From Aquatica leii (taxonomy: Eukaryota > Arthropoda > Insecta > Coleoptera > Lampyridae), in assembly GCA_035610365.1 (NCBI GenBank), contig CM069435.1, positions 8,706,001 to 8,770,000 of the forward strand: a stretch of 64,000 nt of DNA. Reading direction: 5' to 3'. The translations under genes were made by a program, and so were the position numbers. Positions 22,562 through 35,320 of this stretch are shown piece by piece. Within the stretch, counting starts at the first letter, position 1. Each line of letters begins with the position of its first letter. The notes under the pieces were generated by a model. That model saw only the letters and a list, made by a program, of their open reading frames with translations, ran no database searches and had not been told where the DNA came from.

Positions 22562-24539
22562 ATGATTAAGAAATTTTTAAAACTGAGCTACAACTTTGTT
22601 TTTATAACAATTTTAAAATATGAAAAGGTGTTATCAACGATATTCAAATTTATATAAAATAATTAACATTAAACTTGTTATAAAGGTATATGTACACGTT
22701 ATGTTATCAAACACTTTCTGAAGTGATAAAATAATAGTTAACGTTGTGTAAATTATATGTAATTTAATGATAATTAGTACTATTAAATTTAAATTACTTC
22801 ATTTTACTGTATTAGTATTTAAATTTATTAACATTCATTTGCATTTTAAGAAGAATTTAAGACAACTGAACTGTACAAATTCTTTAGGTTATTTCATAAA
22901 CTGGGCGCAGCTTAACATCTATACATACGCGCAATTTCTGTTACATTCAAATTAATCTTTTAAAGTAACCGCTCAATCACAGCAATTTAAATTCCACAGC
23001 TTAATTAAGACAAAAATTAATGATAATTATGTAATCGATAATTTGAGAGTGTCTATTTTTAAATGTGAAATACGATTATTGAAACGGCTCGGTAATCAAC
23101 TTAATAAATCACAAAGAAGAAAAAATCTATTTATACAAATCAATGATGATTTTCAAGGCTTGAAATATTAACCGCGTTATAAAAATAACGTATAATTTTA
23201 AAAATTCATACATATGAATATGATCTATAAAGCCGTAGTATTTTTAAATCGTGTAGGAAAGTTACGCTTTAGTGATAGTATTAGCGAGTTTCTTAATATA
23301 CGTAATACTAAAAATAATTATCGGATCCTTTATAATTAGGTTAGAAACCAATATCATCGAGTTAAGTTTTAGATAACCTAATTTGGTCTTGCTTTGTGTT
23401 AAATTATAATACACTTGAGAAACTTTCACTGTTATTTCGACTACACAACTTAAAATTATATTAACCCCGATTTAGATTTCCTAAAATAAAAACTGTATTA
23501 AAACAAAATGTTTCAATATGAGTTTTTTATGCTACGAAAAATTAATTCTGACATTTTTTCAAAAGTATCATATTTTATGTTATATAAAAATAGCTGATGC
23601 AATGTGTACGTGGGTATATTAAACGTTATTTGAAAATATTTTTTTAGAGTGCCTCTCGGTGAAAATATACAATGTAATTTATACTAATCAAATCTTGATA
23701 CTTAAACCAAAGTTTTACTTTATTTTAACTGTACGTTTTTTCGTATCATAAAAAATTTTAATTACAATAATCTATATTTGTTATCTGTCGATTACTTCAT
23801 GTGTGAAAAACTAATAAAAACAATAGTAAATATTTTGATACAAATAAAAAATAAATAATTGCTAGATGAATCAAAAAACCATAAAATCGTTAATAATAAT
23901 AAAATCTTAAGAAAAATAATAAAAAAATTGAATAAGTTCTTTTCTTTTCTTAGGTTTTAAAAAGTTTTCAAAATATGATTCAATTATTTTTCATTTTGAA
24001 AAGTTAATAAGAAATTATCTTATTGATAACATAAGTAAAAACCACAAATATATTTGACGTTTCGTTGAAAACATAACGCGGCACAATAAGCTTCAATTAG
24101 ATACATCTTAGTAATAACGCTTGGATAACGTAATTCTCATAACGTGCACGTTAAGCGTAACGTGAGATAATACATCATAGAGTATAGTTTAGTAGCTCAC
24201 AATTTTTGTAAAAAACTACTATAATTGACGTTTTATTACTACTTGAAAACCGCTTATAGCAAAGTCTACCATAGAGCCAAAACTACAACGTACGACGTTG
24301 TAGGACTGTACACAAAAACCTTCAATTGAGAAAGCAGTAAATGGCTTTAAAGCTATCGAGATTCTTCTAGTAGAGAAAAAAAGACACCCGAAACTATAAA
24401 GAACTGAAACCAGAATCTACGATCACATCAAATATTAATTGTCTCTAAAATTAGACATAAAACAGTCTGGTGCAAATATAATGGATTCTTGGAACCTTCA
24501 ATAAAAATGAGGTTTGACAAAATCTATCTACAGACTTGA
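22562..24539. other. AT-rich DNA, no gene recognised
   Basis: Only a 62-codon frame near 22.77-22.95 kb stands out, and it has no motif. Confidence 0.5.
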
Positions 24540-24835
24540 ATTTTACTGATGATCAGTTATGAAGATCAAAGTCGAACTCAACAAGAAGTTGTGAATTGGT
24601 TTAAGCAAAAGTATCTAAATGTACCCCAATCAAGGTCAGATTAATAAAATATAAATTCTTTTTGTATACATAGACCTGTTAGAAATCGTCCTAGACGAAG
24701 GCCTTCTAAAATGGATAAAAATCCTAAATTAGATATATTAACCTTTACAGCCAATTAAAAAACTATCAAGCATTTTGAAAAAACTTTGCCAAGTAATACA
24801 TTTACCAAGTAATACATTTTGCTCAGTACCTTGAT
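24540..24835 (+). pseudogene. Mariner-type transposase, N-terminal fragment
   Basis: The plus strand reads QQEVVNWFKQKYLNVPQS, then VRNRPRRRPSKMDKNPKLDI. This is the DNA-binding region (helix-turn-helix and GRPS linker) typical of the insect mariner-type family whose catalytic domain contains NVWAGIIG. Nothing after about 24,835 continues it here. A C-terminal piece of the same kind of protein, same strand, begins at 31.73 kb. Confidence 0.65.
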
Positions 24836-25478
24836 CAAACGGTTGAGGAATCTGTCTGATCAATGTTAGTTAAACTAACATCTAAAAAATCTTGGGTATT
24901 CGCAGAAGCACAACGCACCAATGTTTTTCTTATATAAAAATACGAAGTAAGTTTTAAAAAATCTACCATAAGGAAGTTTGAGCGTATCTGTTCCGCCACT
25001 TATTCGATTAAACGTTTTTGAAACTTTTACGTTTGCTGATTGTAAACCATTGATAAGATAACTAAGCTTTTAATTGAATTTTTAACGCGTTGTAATCTTC
25101 TTCAAATGGAACGTCGTAATGGAGGTATGATATAAAACCACCTTGTTTCTTGATTTTGCTACAACTTCTCATCGCAGCCAGCATATCAGTAACATTACCA
25201 ATTTATACAAAACCACGTATTTTTAATTCATACACTAACTCATCCTAATTACAAATTTAAATAAAATTTAACAGCCAACTCAGAGATCGGCAATAAATAC
25301 ACGGATGAATACCCATTAAGTTAAGTTACTTCAAGATAACCGCAAATTATCAACAATTTATTACTAAAATTGTAAGTAGCCTAAAACGATACTAACTACA
25401 GCAACCGTTCTTTGTTTGGCACTAAGCTCGTCAAAAAACTAAATTATATAAGTAACGTTAATTAGTAACAGCTGTGTG

Positions 25479-25667
25479 CCGCACGTTGGGCGTCAAATTT
25501 TGTGACAACTAAGATTTTAGCTTAGTTTTTTTATAAAGGTTACCACGCGTGTTGTAACGATATTTTTTTCAGTGAGCGAAATCTAACCTCGGCTAGCTGT
25601 TACATTAATGAAAATTATAACAGTGGTAGATTGCTTGTAGATACAGACGTCACGCGTAGTTCCATTG
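25479..25667 (-). repeat. LTR 3' end plus primer-binding site (Gypsy, second copy)
   Basis: On the minus strand an LTR tail with TGTAACAGCTAGCCGAGG runs into TTGACGCCCAACGTG (25,479-25,496). The same arrangement occurs at 29.79-29.92 kb, so both are LTR/leader junctions of one family in the same orientation. This copy carries about 30 extra bases near the LTR end. The hAT end abuts it at 25,668. Confidence 0.7.
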
Positions 25668-27690
25668 CAGTGGCGGTCCCAGGATTTGGTAAAGGAGGGG
25701 GCCCAAACCCAAACTTTGAGCCAGCGCGACGTAAAAATAAGAAAAGCACCCCCTATAAAAGTATGTGTATTTTATTCATAATAGACATAAATAAAATATA
25801 GAAATAAATATGAAATAAAAAAAATATTATTCATGATTGTCCGCTTCAATCTGTTAATTGCATGCGTCTTGGCTTCACAGTAGCAAAATGGTCAACTACT
25901 TTCTGGTGGTCAATTCCGATTTCGTGGTGGATGTTCAATAGTGCGAGTCCATTCAAAGTAGAAAAACTTCTTTCAGATGATGCAGTTGTAACTGGCAAAG
26001 TAGCGGAAATCAAAAGTAGTGTCCTTATGCTAGGAGTTAAATCATCGCAAGCACTAAGGGCTGCAACGGCTGTTTAGGGAACATCCGTTTTGCCCTCCTA
26101 TCTTTTTTCTAGAGAAAAATCTCCGCTTGTAGTTGATTTTCGTTAACGCTGATATCATTCTCGTATACCATATCAGCAGCAATTATCGCAGAAGTCGTAC
26201 GTTTCATAAATTTGTCTGGAATTAACCCTTCTGGGGCTATTACAGACTCCATACAATGGTTAAACCGCGATTCTAATTGCTTTGCCTTGCACATAATCTA
26301 GGCATCTTTATCTCAATGGTTAAATATCTGATCGCTCGCATATCCTAACAGCAGTTAGGGTCTTAACGTTTTCAAGAGCCAGGGAAAGGTCTAAGTTTGG
26401 TTTTTGCAATATCTTGCTTAAATAAACTGAATGCTGGAAACAATGCACAGTTATCCATACTGCGATGATGAAGTCACTCCTTTGAATAGCAGCATCTTTG
26501 TCATGTTCCAAAGTTGCAAGTGCTGTTAAAATCATAGGGTATAGTTCATGAGAAGTCAAAATTGTATCGTGCCTTTTCACCCATCTCGTGGCACAAAGCG
26601 TTTTCAGTCTTTGCTTTCTGCTTTTAGAGATATTTTCTTGGGTAATGATACCCTGTAATAAATTCACTCGTTTTGCAGACGCATTCAAAAAGTCAGAAAC
26701 GCTGTTGACAATTCCCATCATATTGATTATACCACTTATCCCACAGCTTTTAGAAATAGCTAAATTTAGTAAATGAGTAAATCAGTAAGTGCAGAATACT
26801 AAAGGTTTGTGATGACCAGCCATATTGGATCTCCCATCATATCCTTGACCGCGGAGGTTGCTTAAACTTAAGCCCATTCTCGATAACTCGGCGACAATTG
26901 CTTTTTTAATTTCTAACCCCGTTGTAGATTTCATTTTGACAAAACCAAGGAAATCCTGACGAATCATTAATTTTTCTACGTCGACACACCTAACACATAG
27001 GATTAGCTGTTCCATTTTTGCTGAGTCTGTTGTTTCATCACACAAAATAGAAAAATATTTTGTTTTTTTTATTTGCAGCAAAATAGAAGATCGAACTTGC
27101 TCTCCCATGGAATCTATTAGATCATTTAGGATTTTTCCACTAACCATTATGTTGTTTTCACCAGCATCTTGAAAGTGCTGAATTAAGGTAGTATCTTTCT
27201 ATTATATTGTTTTTCGCTTTGTCAAGCATAGTAGTAACATCTTTCCTCAACTCAAAATTTCTCATAAGCTCTACACAGTTTAGGTAGTATGTCTTACTGG
27301 CATGGTCTTGGCAATATTTTAGGGCATCTTTATATTTCTGCATAGGTACTTTAACAAGGGTTTTAAGTGGCTTAAATAACCATAACAATTTAGCACGCGC
27401 TCATATTACAAAATATTGGAAGTTACCTGGAACCCGATACCGGTACCAAAATTGGAAAACAGTACACAATATTTACAAAAACTGCCTTCTTTTAACCTAC
27501 TATGGGATAGATATTCAAATTTCTTCAGCCAATCTCTTTGGAACTTTCTGTTGTGGCTTTTTGTGGGTATAGTTGGAAAAATAAAATTCTCGGGTGGCTC
27601 TCAAATATTTTTCGAAAATGCATATCTTTCCATTGAAAGGCAATAACCTGAATCTATAGGCCGAAAACCGAACAGCAAATGACTTTAAAA
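25668..27690 (-). mobile_element. hAT-type DNA transposon, decayed
   Basis: The end at 25,668 reads CAGTGGCGGTCCCAGG followed by a G-rich run (AAAGGAGGGGGCCC), the typical terminus of ZMYM/DUF4371-type hAT elements. It lies exactly where LTR similarity stops. Internal sequence is a minus-strand transposase. I could not find the matching inverted terminus near 27.7 kb, where Gypsy reverse-transcriptase sequence starts instead. The 5' end is therefore probably truncated or rearranged. Confidence 0.75.
25850..27625 (-). pseudogene. hAT transposase (DUF4371/ZMYM-like)
   Basis: The order on the minus strand matches the family. First is a zinc-finger region RDWLKKFEYLSHSRLKEGSF with CKYCVLFS (near 27.45-27.55 kb). 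Next comes KYKDALKYCQDHASKTYY, then MVSGKILNDLIDSMG, and FSILCDETTDSAKMEQLIL carrying the first catalytic Asp. LRGQGYDGRSNMAG follows, then IVNSVSDFLNASAKR and CATRWVKRHDTI. The C-terminal dimerisation block reads IIERSFSTLNGLALLNIH. Five open segments are separated by stops or shifts, and the ERSFS...NGLALL block has lost about 20 residues in the middle. This looks like an inactive relic of an element close to full length. Confidence 0.88.
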
Positions 27691-27729
27691 AAATTCGATG
27701 GCCAAAGGTCAAACCGCATTCTGCAGAAC

Positions 27730-28060
27730 AGAAATCGTAAACGCTGTGTATTCCTTGAATGAGTCAGCTACAGGTATGTGCTAGTAAGCATCTTTCACAT
27801 CAACACTCGAAATGTAGTGACAGTCTCTAAGTTAGTAAAGGATTGAGTTTATGTAAGGAAGCGGATAAGCGTCTTTTTTCGTCGTCTTGTTGAACTGTCG
27901 ATAATCTATGACAAAACGTCATCCTCCGTCTTTCTTGACTATCAGCAAGATTGGGTTTGATCAAGGGCTGGTAAAAGGTTCAACTATTCTATTGGCTAAC
28001 ATTTTGTCGAGCTCATTGTTGATCATTTTTTGTTTGTTTCGCTGTTTAAGAGGTGACGAA
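27730..28060 (-). pseudogene. Gypsy reverse transcriptase, N-terminal part
   Basis: The frames give INNELDKMLANRIVEPFTSP, then NPILLIVKKDGG, RFVIDYRQFNKTTKKDAYPL, HYISSVDVKDAY (the first catalytic Asp region) and IPVADSFKEYTAFT. These are fingers and early palm of a Gypsy RT. The YxDD block is absent because the gene is cut near 27,720. Three stops and two shifts are visible. Confidence 0.8.
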
Positions 28061-28149
28061 TTGAATATAATGTGATGTTGCCACGCTTATAGATCGAGTT
28101 GTACCACAAAATGTCTTTTGTAGCAAATATAACGCTGTTGTTAGGAACT

Positions 28150-28520
28150 GAGATCGTTTTCTCTTAAGATTCCCGCGACTTGGATGAAATTATCTTCCGA
28201 AAAGTGCCAGTTGTCCGAAACAATTCCCACACGTCGCCAAAAATCTGCTCCCAAGATCAGGGTATGCTCGAGATCGAGCAAACATTTGCGATCTTGTATT
28301 TCTACAGACACTTTACCTAGACTGGTGCATTTCTGTCCAGTTGCAACAGTACAAGTCGTAACCCGAGAACGGATTGGTTGACGAAGGCACTCGTGATTGT
28401 GATGGGTTACATAACGGACAAGTATGAGTGGTATAGCCTTTAAGTTTACAAGTAAAACAATACAAATTATTTTTCAAGCGGTGTGACCTAACTTTTTACA
28501 TTTCCAGCAGCGAAGAGGAG
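28150..28520 (-). pseudogene. Gypsy zinc knuckle and protease remnant
   Basis: RCWKCKKLGHTA and, after a one-base shift, CFTCKLKGYTTHTCPLC form two CCHC-like knuckles. Downstream, LGKVSVEIQDRKCLLDLEHT and LILGADFWRRVGIV match the retropepsin C-terminal half (ILGADFW). The DTG triplet is not visible. Confidence 0.75.
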
Positions 28521-28599
28521 GGCTGCTGTTTGTCGGGCAATAGGATTTGCCGTGTTGTGGAGTCCTGTATAAGCCAAACTAGGTTCTAAGACGTTTCTA

Positions 28600-29130
28600 G
28601 TTAGTGGCGGTTTGTATTGTTGTGCACAATAATTGACTTCTTCAATGGTTCGTGATACACGTATGAGTTCAGCAATGCCATAAATTAGTTGTATAGCTAA
28701 TGTAACTTATAAATATGGTAAGAAATTGCGTTTTATCAATAACAATCAAGTTTCCTCTGTAGGTTGCGAGTTGAATCGACTAAAAAGGTTTTTCATAGCT
28801 GAAACGTAAGTTACAATACGTTCATCTGCACCTTGTCTATTACGAATTTCTTCCTAGAGATGTTCGTAATCATACGGTAAGAAATTTTGTTTAAATCGCG
28901 TAACTAACTCATCCCAATTATTTAATTCTAGTCAGTTTGTTTGGTACCACATCTCCAGTCATTAATTCAGTCGCTGAACGGAAAAGCTGGTCTTTGCTAA
29001 CACTTCTAGCATTTCCTAACTTTTCAATACGTTCCAAAAAAGATAACAGATTAGATGGGTTGCCGTCGAATCTTGTATTCTATCGGTATGCATTGGGATT
29101 GTGGCATACCATAGGATGTTAGATAAGTGG
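28600..29130 (-). pseudogene. Gypsy gag relic
   Basis: The minus strand reads RFDGNPSNLLSFLERIEKLG, SVSKDQLFRSATELMTGDVV, WDELVTRFKQNFLPYDYEHL and QGADERIVTYVSAMKNLF. These are the conserved blocks of the retrotransposon gag domain. Frame changes lie near 28,930 and 28,860. The product would have packaged element RNA in the cytoplasm. Confidence 0.82.
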
Positions 29131-29806
29131 CAGCAAGTGGTATGTATAAAAAAAAATATCTGATTTTAAAGTGAGATTTTGTAGGCGTTCAAATAAGTTC
29201 GTAGTAGGTCTACAACTCGTGGAGTTACATTTTTGGGAAATTTTATGGATTGTTGATCGTATCGGTTGTGGAGATAAATAATGAGATTAATCCAAATCGT
29301 TTCTCGGTGTTGGAAGGAAGGTATTAATGGTTTGACTGTTACCTGTGGACTTGGTAAATTCATAAGAGGTGTTGCCTTCGTAACGCATCCATACTCTCGA
29401 TGACAACTTATTTTAGTTTTTACAAGTCGGCATCTTCAGGGTTTAACGGTGTAATGCATTCTAGTCGTTTTTTCACATGAAGTAATCTTGTATTTATGCA
29501 ATTGTACTCGTTTGTAGCATTGTCTTGATCAAATTCTTGTATGTCCACTATTAAATTTTGTAATTTTACCGAACAAGTATCTAGTTGTATTGAGGTGGGA
29601 AAACTAAGAATCGTCGTTTACAGTACAGCTTAGATCCTTTACTAATGCTTGCCTTAGCATCGTACGATTTGATGTACAGTATTGTTTGCACAGGGTACCT
29701 TTGAACCAATAACTCGTAAGTTAATTCGTTGCTAAGTAACCTATTTACATTCATTGTAGAAGAAGTAAAGTAGATACAAGGTAATCGAACCCCACGTTGG
29801 GCGTCA

Positions 29807-29930
29807 AATTAATGTAACGATTTTTTTTTCGGTGCGCAAAATCTAGCCTCGGCTAGCTGTTACATCAATAAAAATTATAACAATGACAGACACAGACGTC
29901 ACGTGTAGTTTCATTGCTACTAATATAAAT
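29807..29930 (-). repeat. 3' part of the Gypsy 5' LTR
   Basis: This matches the LTR tail at 25.50-25.67 kb (TGTAACAGCTAGCCGAGG, ACGTC(T)GTGTCTG and the sequence between). The distal limit of the LTR at higher coordinates cannot be set without an intact second copy. Confidence 0.65.
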
Positions 29931-31730
29931 TTTGTGATTAATGTATTTTAGATGCGGATGACAATAGCAGAGTATTTAATTGCAACGTTTAATCCGTTAA
30001 ACAGCGGCTGCAAACCGGTAACAACTTCGTTTTACACAAATTCTTACCAGACAACGGTATGTTTTTTTTTAATAAATAAAACATTGACAAAATGTGAACG
30101 ATTAATGTGAGGGGATATGATAGTTGCGGGTAAATTGATGATTGATATAATGTACGTTTGGTGAATCTGTGCGACTGATTCAGACAACACAACACTATAA
30201 TTATTTTTAGGGTAAAAGGGGGGTTCGCTCGGGGTTGTAACTACAGCTTGCGGGCAAGGATGGTAATTGGCAACCAATACAATTCAAAATCTAATATGTC
30301 CATCAAAAATAAATGCTAGTCAGATAACTTATCAGCCTTTTATTACCTATCTCTATTGATGTCACTTCCGTTGTGATAGATCTAAATATTCCAAATTTTA
30401 ACGTTACAGTATGTCACTACGTGTTTGAGTTACCCTTTGGCTGACTATTAGGTAGGTTGGGGTGATCGTTTGTTCAAAGCGCTACATGATTGATACAAAG
30501 TAACTAGTACGTTCAAAAAAGTAGTGAAAAGAAAGGAAATAACACTAGCTTTTGTTCTTTACATGACACGACGGTCTGTCCTAGTTCAATAATAGTCTCT
30601 TCTGCACATGAATTAATTTTTTTCATATGCAAATAGAACCGTACAACTAAGCAACAGTTATCCAGGTTATCTATCTAACAAACTTTAATTCTAAAATGGT
30701 AATGTTTTACACGTAAATTACAAAACCGTTGTAAATTATTGCAACAAAAAAAAGAAAACAGCTTGTTACTAATATTATTACTAAGGTACAACTTAATGTT
30801 CGGTACCTTTTTTTAATTGTTGACTGTTTGGTAGATTCGCCTTGTAACACGTGCAGTTGCTTGCAGTTGTGTAATGTAAAGGTTGTACTTTTGAGAACAC
30901 GGAATCAACCCAGTGATAAAAATCCCAAGATGGTGTTGGAGATCAGGTGATGACTCTAGACCTGACTAGACTAGTAACAAATATAAATTCGTCGACTAAT
31001 ATAATAATATAACAGCTATAATATCAATGTAAACCATTTTGTTCATGCAACTCACATTATACAATTAATTATATTCAATTGCTAATGAATGCAATAAATG
31101 AATGATTTTATTTTAAATATTGCTCGCAAAAAAAGTAAAATATGAACACAAAACTTACCCAACCCACAATTCTTTGTCAACAGTAGTGACTCCCACTACT
31201 CCTCTTTATCTGATTTTAAAATAAAAATATGCACGGTATATAAACTTATGTACGACGGTTAATGTTATTTTGCTTGTGACGATTACTGCGTTCAAATGAT
31301 GAAAGAAACTTGACGGACGTCAAGTCAACGTACTCAACGACAATACATAAAGTTACAGATAAAGTTTGCGACTAAAAACAATTTAAGTCAGTACGATCTA
31401 ACGTTGTATTTACATAAAATTAGCTATAGGCTGAAGACTGACGGTTAGTAAAAACAACTGAAACAAATTACATAAAGCAAAATTATACGTTATTAAAAAC
31501 ACAAGGTTAGAATAATTAAAATAATAAATATAAATGCGAGAAAGTATACGATATACTAAGTAATGTGCATATAGTAATTTAATCAATATCAATAATAATC
31601 CAATATCTCTGGAATTAATACTTTTTTTTAATGATGTTACATTTACAATAAATAGTTAAATTAATAAACAAAATATTTGTCGGTATTGGTGTGACGTAAA
31701 CCCCCACTAGATGTGAGACACTCATATTCA
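29931..31730. other. Possible LTR remainder and AT-rich DNA
   Basis: The first several hundred bases are probably the rest of the Gypsy LTR, but there is no second copy here to prove it. No coding motif was recognised. The overlapping open frames near 30.0-30.3 kb are motif-free. Confidence 0.4.
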
Positions 31731-31734
31731 GTAC

Positions 31735-32240
31735 CAACTAAAAATTAATGTTTGGGCTAGCATAATTGGTAGTCAAGTAATAAGGCCGGTACTCATTGAT
31801 GATAATTTGAATAGAGAAAAGTATTAGCAATTTCTCAAAAACCAACTAGTTTGTAACTTAAATGCTTTATATTTTAGTCAATTAGATATAGATTTGCTTG
31901 ATGAAAAAATATGGATACAGGAAGATGGGGTGCCACCACATTATGCCTGTGTGGCGTGCGACTATATTTAGACAAAATTATTTTATATAGATAGATTGGC
32001 AGGAAAAAAGAAATTAAGTATGCGGCACAGTCTCTTGATCTCATCTCACTCGATTTCTTTTTATGGAGACGCCTAAAAACCAGAATTTATGTGAGAATAC
32101 TAAAAAACTTGAACAAACTCAAAAAAACAACACACCAAAAATTTGACAAATAACTTTAGACATTTTCAAAATGTCAGGAATATTTTTACGATGGGTTTGG
32201 ACACATTTTAATGAAGTTTGCAGTAAAAGATGTTTTTAAA
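31735..32240 (+). pseudogene. Mariner-type transposase, C-terminal fragment
   Basis: The plus strand reads NVWASIIGSQVIRPVLIDDN, FLKNQLVCNLNAL and IWIQEDGVPPHYACVA (second catalytic Asp kept). Frameshifted WPPRS-like and LDFFLW-like remnants and LKTRIYVRILKNLNKL follow. This is the catalytic half of the NVWAGIIG family. The third acidic residue region is degraded. It lacks an N-terminal half; a matching one lies 6.9 kb upstream on the same strand. Confidence 0.75.
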
Positions 32241-34419
32241 AATAACTTGTTTTTATTCTTTTCTTATTCTGTCTTTTTTTAGCTATAAAAGTGGATAGTG
32301 CTTCGTTATAAAACGATTTTTTTACATACTATCAAAAAGCATGGTAAATAAAATACTAAATTACCGGTTTACCCTAAGATATTAACACATACCTAATAGC
32401 GTTTTATTGTTTCACTAATATTATACAAAGGTAAAGTTTGTAAGTTTGTATGTATGAAGTAATCTCCAAAAGTACTCATTTGATGAAAAATTCTTTCACC
32501 AATGTTTAGAATAGATTTTCACTGTAAACATAAGCAATATATTATCATGTTAGAATAGAAGGGCTTTCTGTGGTGACTTATTTTACAAGTAAACTCGACG
32601 AAAAAACAGCTGAGCAATGCGTTTTTTACGAACGCTACCTTAACGGTAAGGGATATTTAAATACTCTCTATACAAAAAAAAAAAGCTCGTGACGACATAT
32701 ATGAAACATAACATTATTTTTATTCTATCACGGAGGATTTAAGTAAGTAATCTTAAACTTTTATCCATATATATTTGATTATCATTGAGGAAATTTTATA
32801 ATTAGATAAAAATTGCCTGTTAAACAACATTGATTGGACAAGTAATTTAGATTTTGCAATCGTGTTTTCCAAAAACAAAATAAAATACGCTTTGGTGTAA
32901 ACGGGTGGCAATGAAAACGAGGGGCAAGATACTCACGGTACGTAAGTGTCCGGAATAGTGTCAGCGTTGACACAGTGGGGAAAGCAGAGTGTTTAAAAAC
33001 GTGTACTATCGTAAACATGTCATGTAAACAGATACTAATGTATGCTAAATATTGTTCTCTAGAACGCGTTAAAAATTGTTTGAACTTTGTATATAAGTTT
33101 TGACTTCAACACAAGATGCAAGTGACAAGAATTTAATTTCATCTGTAAGTATACACAAGAAAAATAAGAGAAAACAATTAAACAAAACATTAAATAAAAC
33201 ATTCTGTTGTTAGACTCCCATATACTTTAAAAATATAAATGGGTTGTTATTTTTATGTCTTTTAAGCAAAATATTTAACATTCAATTTTAATTATAAAGA
33301 AATATAAATAAATATAAACTTACAAAATAATGTACATACACTTCAAAAATTAATTTTTGTAAATTTTCTTTAAAAGAAACTATCTATAACATTTTAAGTT
33401 AAAACACATAATGCATTGTTTTAAAGTGTAAATATTCTTGCTTGTTTATCGAAAATTATGGCAACGTTAAAACATAAATAGTCGAGATAGAAGTACTGCT
33501 AACTTGATTTTTATCACGAAATATATTTTCAGCAAAGTGTTTTCAACTTTAACAACAAATTGTATGACCATTCATCTTACTTCACAAGCGCTTATAAACG
33601 TAAACTACGACTATGCATGTAGCACAATAACTACGCCCGAAAACTTCACCAATAAAAGTAACTAACAAGATAAAATATTAGTTTTAGTTTATTTTGTTCC
33701 GTTTAAACTACATATTACCTGTAGGTAATTTTATAATACAATCTTTTCACATCCACAATAGTTTATTTTGGGGTAAACAAATATTTGTAAACAAAACCTT
33801 TAATAAAAAACAAATCTCTGTTATAGAATTTATGTTATTGTATCTTTTTGTACAATTTTAATTTTTTTAGTTATAAAAAATAAAATAATAGAATTTGTAG
33901 CAATGTCAGCATAAATGATAAATCAATACTTTTTGTGAAATAATTTTCTATTTTGTGTTCATTGCATCAACTATTTTAATTGTCAATTTTTTGTGGGTTT
34001 AATAGTTTTTTCCGTCGATCATCTGTTAATAGTAATAGTAACGTATAATGATGTATCAGAAATAAATCGTTAATAACCCCTATTAATAAACGATTTTAAA
34101 CTAATGAATAAATTTCTATTAATGAACGATTTTGTATACCAACCAACGAAATCGTTAGCCACCACCGCCGTTTGTTAATCGGCGATAAATAATCTCGATA
34201 CACTCGCTCACGGCGTTAAAATGTCTCGATTACTAATCGTTATCATTAACAACCTTGTTTGTTAAATAACTAATATACTAATGCAAAACATAAGCCTGGC
34301 AAGCACGGTGATGCCTTCTTTTATAACTTTGTAATTTGTGGCTTTAGAAATATACATTTTTTCTTAGCACATCCGCAGTTGGCAATTTGGCAATTTTTTG
34401 ACCATGTTGCATTGCTGAG
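32241..34419. other. AT-rich DNA, no gene recognised
   Basis: Near 34.07-34.13 kb there are two imperfect copies of a CTATTAATRAACGATTTT motif. They may mark an element edge upstream of the second piggyBac relic, but nothing more can be read. Confidence 0.4.
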
Positions 34420-35320
34420 TGGTTTAGACCTGAATACAGATTCGCTAGCAGCAACCAAAGTACGGAAACGCAACGTTATTTATCGCCCTCCTGTCCTGTA
34501 AACCAGTGTATTATGACAAATCAAAGAAATGGAAAGATGTTGATTTACAAAAAAATTGTGTTTCTCTTAATTTTGTTATTCAATTAGGAATAGAGCAAAG
34601 TTGGACCGAGCAACTGTGATGACAAAGTTTTGATGACAACTGTCAGATATCTTATATCTAAAGTCTTTTCGTTGACAGTAAAAGACATGTATTATAATTA
34701 ATCAAAACGTAAAAATCAATCAGCATCTCGTGACTTATCAAGATTACTACAAATGTATACGCCTAGCAAACCTGAACCTTTAAGACATTTTGGATGTGTG
34801 AATCCAGCTCCAAATACACTATCGATCGCATGATTTAAGTAGGACGGCAACGTGGTGAGTCACCGCATAAGAGTTTAGGATTTGAAATTGATCAAATTTC
34901 TGGGCTAAACCTTACAATAAATAATTTATTTACAAGTGATCCATTAGAAATTTGTTATAAAAAGACATGACAGTTGCCGGTACACTAGAACAAAACAAAC
35001 GGAACATTCCAAAAGAAACTAAAACCGAATAGATATCGCCCAGTTTGTTCTTCAATGATTTGTTTTAGAAACAATGTTACTATAGTGTAATACGCGCCTA
35101 AGAAAAATAAATGTGTAATTTTGCTGAGTAGTAAGCTTCACGCCACTTATGTCAGCGACATTGCAAAGAATAAACCAAATATAGTTTTATATTATAACCA
35201 AACAAAAAAAATGAGTAGATAGCATGGATTAGATGGTAATATCAAATACCAGAAGCAAACTAGATTTTGGTCATTGGCATTGTTTTTCCAACATTGTTCA
35301 AACGCTTTTATAGTTTTTTT
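34420..35320 (+). pseudogene. Second piggyBac transposase relic
   Basis: The plus strand gives YTPSKPEPL, then GLNLTINNLFTSDPLEICY. The family has NIT.DNWFTS, so the catalytic Asp is Asn. It continues YAPKKNKCVILLSSKLHATY, KPNIVLYYNQTKKM and KYQKQTRFWSLALFFQHCSN, aligned with the R.TRRWPM..FF...D...N block. It is more degraded than the copy at 20-22 kb and differs in sequence, so it is a distinct family. TTAA termini were not located. Confidence 0.75.

Larger units (their letters stand above)
27720..29806 (-). mobile_element. Gypsy-type LTR retrotransposon, 5' half (gag-pro-RT)
   Basis: Read on the minus strand from the primer-binding site at 29,789-29,806, the element shows gag, zinc knuckles, protease remnant and the first part of reverse transcriptase in the normal order. 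It stops at about 27,720, where hAT sequence begins. RNase H and integrase are missing. Its gag resembles the plus-strand gag at 15.7 kb, so the two relics belong to related families. Confidence 0.8.

Noticed and set aside
34069-34135. Two short AT-rich similar segments considered as a tandem repeat or element end
   Set aside because: The similarity is short and in low-complexity sequence; no TTAA-flanked piggyBac terminus could be matched.
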